DNA from: Alistipes sp.
GTDB taxonomy: Bacteria > Bacteroidota > Bacteroidia > Bacteroidales > Rikenellaceae
Length of the DNA: 9,473 nt
Assembly: GCA_017380955.1 (NCBI GenBank)
Contig: JAFOCZ010000092.1
Location: forward strand, 1-9,473
Direction: 5' to 3'
Shown here: positions 5,919-9,473 of the stretch, piece by piece
How the letters are laid out: every line of letters starts with the position of its first letter
How positions within the stretch are numbered: the stretch's first letter is position 1
Translations under genes and position numbers: made by a program
The notes under the pieces: generated by a model
What the model was told of the DNA's origin: nothing
The model's input: only the letters and a program-made list of their open reading frames with translations
Databases searched by the model: none

Positions 5919-8000
5919 ATGAAAAAACTTTTGACATTACTCGCACTGGTCGGTATAAGTTTTACCGCCGTGGCAGATGAGGGTATGTGGCTACTGCCCT
6001 ACATCAAGAAGATGAACAGCAAGGATATGAAGGAGCACGGCTGCAAACTAAAGGCCGAGGATATCTACTCTGCCGAGAAGTCATCACTCAAGGATGCCAT
6101 CGTGGTCTTTGGTGGCGGCTGCACAGGTGAGATTGTATCGCCTAATGGTCTGCTCTTCACCAACCACCACTGCGGTTATAACTCTATCCAGCAGTTATCT
6201 TCTGTGGAGCACGACTACCTTAAGGATGGTTTCTGGGCTAAGAACTACGCCGAGGAGTTGCCTGCCGAGGGTCTCTCGGTGCGTTTTGTGCGCCATATCT
6301 TCGACGTTACGGCAGACATTATGGGCAACGTGCCATCTACAGCCAGCCAGGATGAGTATACGGAGATTGCGGGTGCTAACAAGGAGGCTCTCATCGCCAA
6401 ACTCGAGGCTGAGTACCCAGGTATGCAGATTATCATCCCTTCGTTCTTTGGTGGCAACCAGTTCTTCGCATTCGTATATGAGGTATACACCGATGTGCGT
6501 TTGGTAGGCACACCGCCATCCTCTATCGGTAAGTTTGGCGGCGACACCGACAACTGGATGTGGCCACGCCATACTGGTGACTTCTCTGTCTTCCGCGTAT
6601 ATGCAGGCAAGGATAACCGCCCTGCGGCATACTCCGAGGACAACGTGCCATATAAGGCTGAGAAGTGGCTCAACATCTCGTTGGATGGCATCAAGGAGGG
6701 TGACTTCGGTATGATTATGGGCTTCCCTGGTTCTACAGAGCGCTATATGACATCGTACGAGATTGACTATATGTTGGAGGTGGACAACCCACAGCGTATC
6801 TACATCCGTGGCGAGCGTCAGGCAATCTTGCGCCAGCATATGGATGCCGACCAGGCAGTACGCATCAAGTACGACGCTAAGTTCGCAGGCTCGGCAAACT
6901 ACTGGAAAAACTCTATAGGTATGTCGCGCGGCATCGAGAAACTCAACGTCCGCGATAAGAAGGCTAAGCAAGAGGCAGAGTTCCAGGCTTGGGCAAACAA
7001 GAACACTCTCCCCGAGGAGGGCTACATCGATGCCTTGACACTCATCGAGCAGTCGCAGACCGAGGCAAAGGCTGAGAACGCTACATTGCAGTATATATCT
7101 GAGACATTCTTCCAGTCTGTGGAACTTGTGCAGACTATGTTGGGAAGATTTAACCCAGAGCAGTTCTATAAGGACTACGACGAGGCTACTGACCGCGACG
7201 TGGCTAAGCGTATGTTCGTCATCTACCGCGAGAACAACAAGCGCCTGCCATCAATCTACGAGAAGATTGACGCGGAGTTTGGTGGCAATAGCGACGCCTA
7301 TGTAGACTGGCTCTACGACAACTCGCAACTCACAAGCCTTGAGAAGTTTAACGCCATCGCAGCACTTGACGACGAGGCACGCGATGCAGCCTTCAACAAC
7401 GACCCTGCTTACGAACTTGCAAAGTCTATCTTCGAACTCTACAGCGAACTTGCACCTGCTACTATGACAGCCAACCTCAAGTATGCCGAGGGTCACCGCA
7501 AGTATATCGCAGGTCTTATGATGATGCAACCCGAGAAGCCTTGGGCATCGGATGCTAACTTCACAATCCGCCTCACCTATGGCAACGTATTGCCTTATAG
7601 CCCTGCTGACGGTATCGTCTACAACCACTACACCACTATCGAGGGTGTTATGGCTAAGGAGGACCCATCAAATCCTGTGGAGTTCACTGTTCCTGAGCGC
7701 CTTAAGGAGTTGTACCGCGCGAAGGACTATGGCCGCTATGCAGATAAGAATGGCGACCTTCCTGTGGCATTCCTCGTCAACTGCGACATCACAGGTGGCA
7801 ACTCTGGCTCACCGGTTATGAACGCTAAGGGTGAACTCATCGGCTTGGCATTCGATGGCAACTGGGAGGCTATGTCTGGCGACGTGGCATTCGAGCCTGA
7901 GTTGCAGCGCACCATCGCCGTAGACATCCGCTATGTGTTGTTCGTCATCGAGAAGTATGGCGACGCTAAGTGGCTTATCGACGAACTTACTATCAAGTAA
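5919..8000 (+). CDS. S46 family serine dipeptidyl-peptidase, DPP7 type
   Basis: A 693-residue protein, near the usual length (about 700-720). It has a type I signal peptide (1-19, cleavage after AVA before DEGMW), so it is probably periplasmic. S46 enzymes release dipeptides from peptide N-termini in asaccharolytic and gut Bacteroidota, where peptides feed growth. Catalytic triad: His84 in TNHHCGY (81-87), Asp in GGDTDNWMWPRHTGDF (207-222, D209 or D211), Ser629 in TGGNSGSP. The residue 18 after the serine is Gly647 (AFDGNWEAMSGD). In P. gingivalis this position is Gly in DPP7 (hydrophobic P1) and Arg in DPP11 (Asp/Glu P1), so DPP7-like preference is predicted. The C-terminal QRTIAVDIRYVLFVIEKYG is also typical. 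It is monocistronic: a tRNA terminator lies upstream and a shared terminator downstream. The start is fixed by the signal peptide. Confidence 0.95.
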   Translation: MKKLLTLLALVGISFTAVADEGMWLLPYIKKMNSKDMKEHGCKLKAEDIYSAEKSSLKDAIVVFGGGCTGEIVSPNGLLFTNHHCGYNSIQQLSSVEHDYLKDGFWAKNYAEELPAEGLSVRFVRHIFDVTADIMGNVPSTASQDEYTEIAGANKEALIAKLEAEYPGMQIIIPSFFGGNQFFAFVYEVYTDVRLVGTPPSSIGKFGGDTDNWMWPRHTGDFSVFRVYAGKDNRPAAYSEDNVPYKAEKWLNISLDGIKEGDFGMIMGFPGSTERYMTSYEIDYMLEVDNPQRIYIRGERQAILRQHMDADQAVRIKYDAKFAGSANYWKNSIGMSRGIEKLNVRDKKAKQEAEFQAWANKNTLPEEGYIDALTLIEQSQTEAKAENATLQYISETFFQSVELVQTMLGRFNPEQFYKDYDEATDRDVAKRMFVIYRENNKRLPSIYEKIDAEFGGNSDAYVDWLYDNSQLTSLEKFNAIAALDDEARDAAFNNDPAYELAKSIFELYSELAPATMTANLKYAEGHRKYIAGLMMMQPEKPWASDANFTIRLTYGNVLPYSPADGIVYNHYTTIEGVMAKEDPSNPVEFTVPERLKELYRAKDYGRYADKNGDLPVAFLVNCDITGGNSGSPVMNAKGELIGLAFDGNWEAMSGDVAFEPELQRTIAVDIRYVLFVIEKYGDAKWLIDELTIK

Positions 8001-8020
8001 GCAACGACACATATAAACAC

Positions 8021-8056
8021 AATAAAGGGGCGATCGTAATGACCGCCCCTTATTTT
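8021..8056. terminator. Bidirectional terminator between the S46 peptidase and VWA lipoprotein genes
   Basis: The stem AATAAAGGGGCG / CGCCCCTTATT (8021-8032 with 8044-8054, one bulged A) lies between two convergent genes, 20 bases after the S46 stop and 11 bases beyond the VWA gene stop. A T-rich tail (TTATTTT) follows on the plus strand and a weaker one (TTTATTGTGTTT) on the minus strand. Confidence 0.85.
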
Positions 8057-8066
8057 GTTTGCGTGG

Positions 8067-9239
8067 TTATTTAATCTTTACATCATACTCACGCTTTGCA
8101 CGAATCTCATTATCCGGAGACTTAACAGTAAAGAGCAACTTGTGATTCAAGCCATCCATAAACTCTCCGACATCCTCAACTCTTATGACATAGGAGTTCT
8201 GCACCGCCTCGCCAATAGGAATATCGTCGTAGAGCGACACTGCAGCAAACTTGCTATTTGTGAAGATAGTCTTACCGCCTGTGTATGTAGACATCAACCA
8301 AGGCTCCTCGCCACTATCATCGGCGCTCTCCGCGCTTCCCGAGAAGATAGTATGCACAACACCCTGCTCCACACTCCAACTATGGCGCAGATACTCCACA
8401 GAGAACTTATCCAGCGCAAAATAGTTGTTATACTCATCGGTGAAGTTCACATATATACGGGTTGAGCCGTTGCGGAATGCGAATAACTCATCGGCAAAGT
8501 GCAACGCCGCCATACAGCACTCATAATTAGCATACAACTTACTATTGTAGTCAACAGCCTCATAACCCAAATCACCTCGGCTGTTACCCACAAAGCCCTT
8601 GGTGCGCTCTACACCCTCAACACCCAAGCGGTCGAGGTACTCCTCTAAAGCATCACACTCCGCAAGTTCCATAGCGCCGGTAATCAAGCCGTTGTAGCCG
8701 ACAACACCAAACTGCACATCATAATCCTTTACCAACGCATTGGCCCACTCAACGACCTTCTGTGCTATGATATCTGCCTCGTCGGCCATATTATCGGAGT
8801 TATCGACAAGCAACACTATGTCGTACTTCTGGGTATACTCGCCACCTGTGCCATCTATGGTGTTGTAGGCGCTAACAACCTTTGGCACACCATCTATAGA
8901 TGCCCAAAGATTCTGATTCTCACCACCACTCGTACCCACAAGACGCACAATCTCATCGTTGTGAACGATACCTGGCATAAAGGTTATGAGATGCTTCTTG
9001 CCATTCACCTCATCTACATAGTGCTGAATATCGGGGATATCAACGGTATAAGGATCGTCAACATCGGGGTTAGGCGTAAGTTCTACATCCGACGGAGGTG
9101 TTGTGGAGCCACCACCACTCTGCAACAAACCATTGTTCAGCAATATTGTTCTGTCGTCGTTGTTCAGACACGACACATTGAAGGCAAGCGCAACAATCAG
9201 GACCATAGTCCCAAGCATACCACGATACATTGTTGTCAT
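8067..9239 (-). CDS. VWA-domain lipoprotein
   Basis: A 390-residue protein. The N-terminus (hydrophobic 9-20, then NVSC) suggests a lipoprotein with Cys24. The residue at -3 (Asn21) is unusual, though Bacteroidota lipoboxes are permissive. Acidic DD soon after the Cys may favour surface exposure. A low-complexity Gly/Ser/Thr/Pro/Asp linker (41-62) precedes about 75 residues of unknown fold. A von Willebrand factor A domain follows from about 138: YDIVLLVDNSDNM (139-151) gives the first MIDAS strand, IYVNFTDEY (262-270) the later TD strand, and the Cys-Cys at 241-242 lies in a helix between them. The MIDAS reads DxSxN rather than DxSxS. VWA domains bind protein partners through metal; the partner is unknown here. 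The start lies 3 bases after the OmpA-domain gene (ATG 9239, or 9230), so the two are probably translated from one transcript. Confidence 0.8.
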   Translation of the reverse strand: MTTMYRGMLGTMVLIVALAFNVSCLNNDDRTILLNNGLLQSGGGSTTPPSDVELTPNPDVDDPYTVDIPDIQHYVDEVNGKKHLITFMPGIVHNDEIVRLVGTSGGENQNLWASIDGVPKVVSAYNTIDGTGGEYTQKYDIVLLVDNSDNMADEADIIAQKVVEWANALVKDYDVQFGVVGYNGLITGAMELAECDALEEYLDRLGVEGVERTKGFVGNSRGDLGYEAVDYNSKLYANYECCMAALHFADELFAFRNGSTRIYVNFTDEYNNYFALDKFSVEYLRHSWSVEQGVVHTIFSGSAESADDSGEEPWLMSTYTGGKTIFTNSKFAAVSLYDDIPIGEAVQNSYVIRVEDVGEFMDGLNHKLLFTVKSPDNEIRAKREYDVKIK

Positions 9240-9242
9240 ACA

Positions 9243-9473
9243 CTATCTCTTTTTAAGTTCAAATTCTACTCGTCTATTCAATCTTCTACCCTCGGCAGTC
9301 TCGTTTGTCGAGAGTGGGAGATCCTCGCCATAGTAGGCATATGAGATTCTCTTTGACGACACACCACACTCCTTGAGGTACTCCATAACCACCAGAGCGC
9401 GTGCCTTCGAGAGTCGGAGATTCAAATCCTCAGGACCTGTGTTGTCGGTGTGACCCTTAACCTCGACGTATAA
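9243..9473 (-). CDS. OmpA-C-domain peptidoglycan-binding protein, C-terminal 76 residues
   Basis: Partial gene entering from the right edge and ending with TAG at 9245-9243. The visible 76 residues are an OmpA-like domain. LYVEVKGHTDNTG opens the strand that carries the peptidoglycan-binding Asp. The spacing TD-x10-LS-x2-RA-x2-V-x3-L is exact (TDNTG...LSKARALVVMEYL). ISYAYYGEDLP and EGRRLNRRVEFELKKR complete the fold, with the conserved arginines of the NRRVEF motif. Such domains bind the meso-diaminopimelate peptide of peptidoglycan from the periplasm. The N-terminal part (beta barrel, lipoprotein or other) is outside the window. It is the upstream neighbour of the VWA lipoprotein gene, three bases apart, which suggests one envelope complex. 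Confidence 0.92.
   Translation of the reverse strand, partial: LYVEVKGHTDNTGPEDLNLRLSKARALVVMEYLKECGVSSKRISYAYYGEDLPLSTNETAEGRRLNRRVEFELKKR

Noticed and set aside
5665..5922. Plus-strand frame of 85 codons covering the tRNA and terminator
   Set aside because: It runs through a promoter, a tRNA and a U-tract terminator, with no protein-like composition.
6195..6971. Long (258-codon) minus-strand open frame inside the S46 gene
   Set aside because: Shadow of a strongly codon-biased real gene; no recognisable domain, and the plus-strand protein is complete and family-matched.

Overview
The window looks like chromosomal DNA from a gut-type Bacteroidales bacterium (Bacteroidota). The evidence is: promoters matching the Bacteroidota TTG-N19/20-TAnnTTTG pattern, an S46 dipeptidyl-peptidase, a DUF3244-like secreted protein, a C10 peptidase with a Spi-type propeptide, a membrane-anchored TPR/HTH regulator, and little use of strong Shine-Dalgarno sites. 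I cannot fix the genus.

Layout. Bases 1-1000 (minus strand) hold the 5' part of a secreted C10 (streptopain-like) cysteine peptidase, which runs off the left edge. A small secreted DUF3244-like protein precedes it, and both probably share one promoter at 960-990. Bases 1000-1150 hold a strong hairpin flanked by two ATTGATNATCAAT-like palindromes. Bases 1152-4097 (minus) hold rarA and, 12 bases after it, a TPR regulator with a lipoprotein signal, a membrane segment and a C-terminal HTH. Base composition changes abruptly inside the regulator gene, near 2340. Bases 4098-4264 are a small MITE-like or structured repeat with inverted ends, two matched hairpins and a 7-bp tandem repeat. Bases 4265-5596 (minus) encode a NupG-type nucleoside:proton symporter. 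Bases 5597-5918 hold divergent promoters, a tRNA-Gln (anticodon CTG) and its terminator. Bases 5919-8000 (plus) encode a complete S46 peptidase of the DPP7 type, ending at a shared convergent terminator. Bases 8067-9473 (minus) hold a VWA-domain lipoprotein gene three bases after the 3' end of an OmpA-C-domain gene, which enters from the right edge.

How they fit together. Much of the window concerns the cell envelope and peptide or nucleoside use: a C10 endopeptidase and a DPP7-like exopeptidase for extracellular and periplasmic peptides, a nucleoside importer, and an OmpA/VWA envelope pair. rarA is a housekeeping replication-repair gene. The low-GC block at about 1-2340 (peptidase, DUF3244 protein and most of the regulator) looks like an accessory module joined to a higher-GC core. 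The TPR/HTH protein is a plausible but unproven regulator of the peptidase operon. The least explained items are the repeat at 4104-4260, the palindromes around the 1054-1086 hairpin, and the OmpA-VWA pair.
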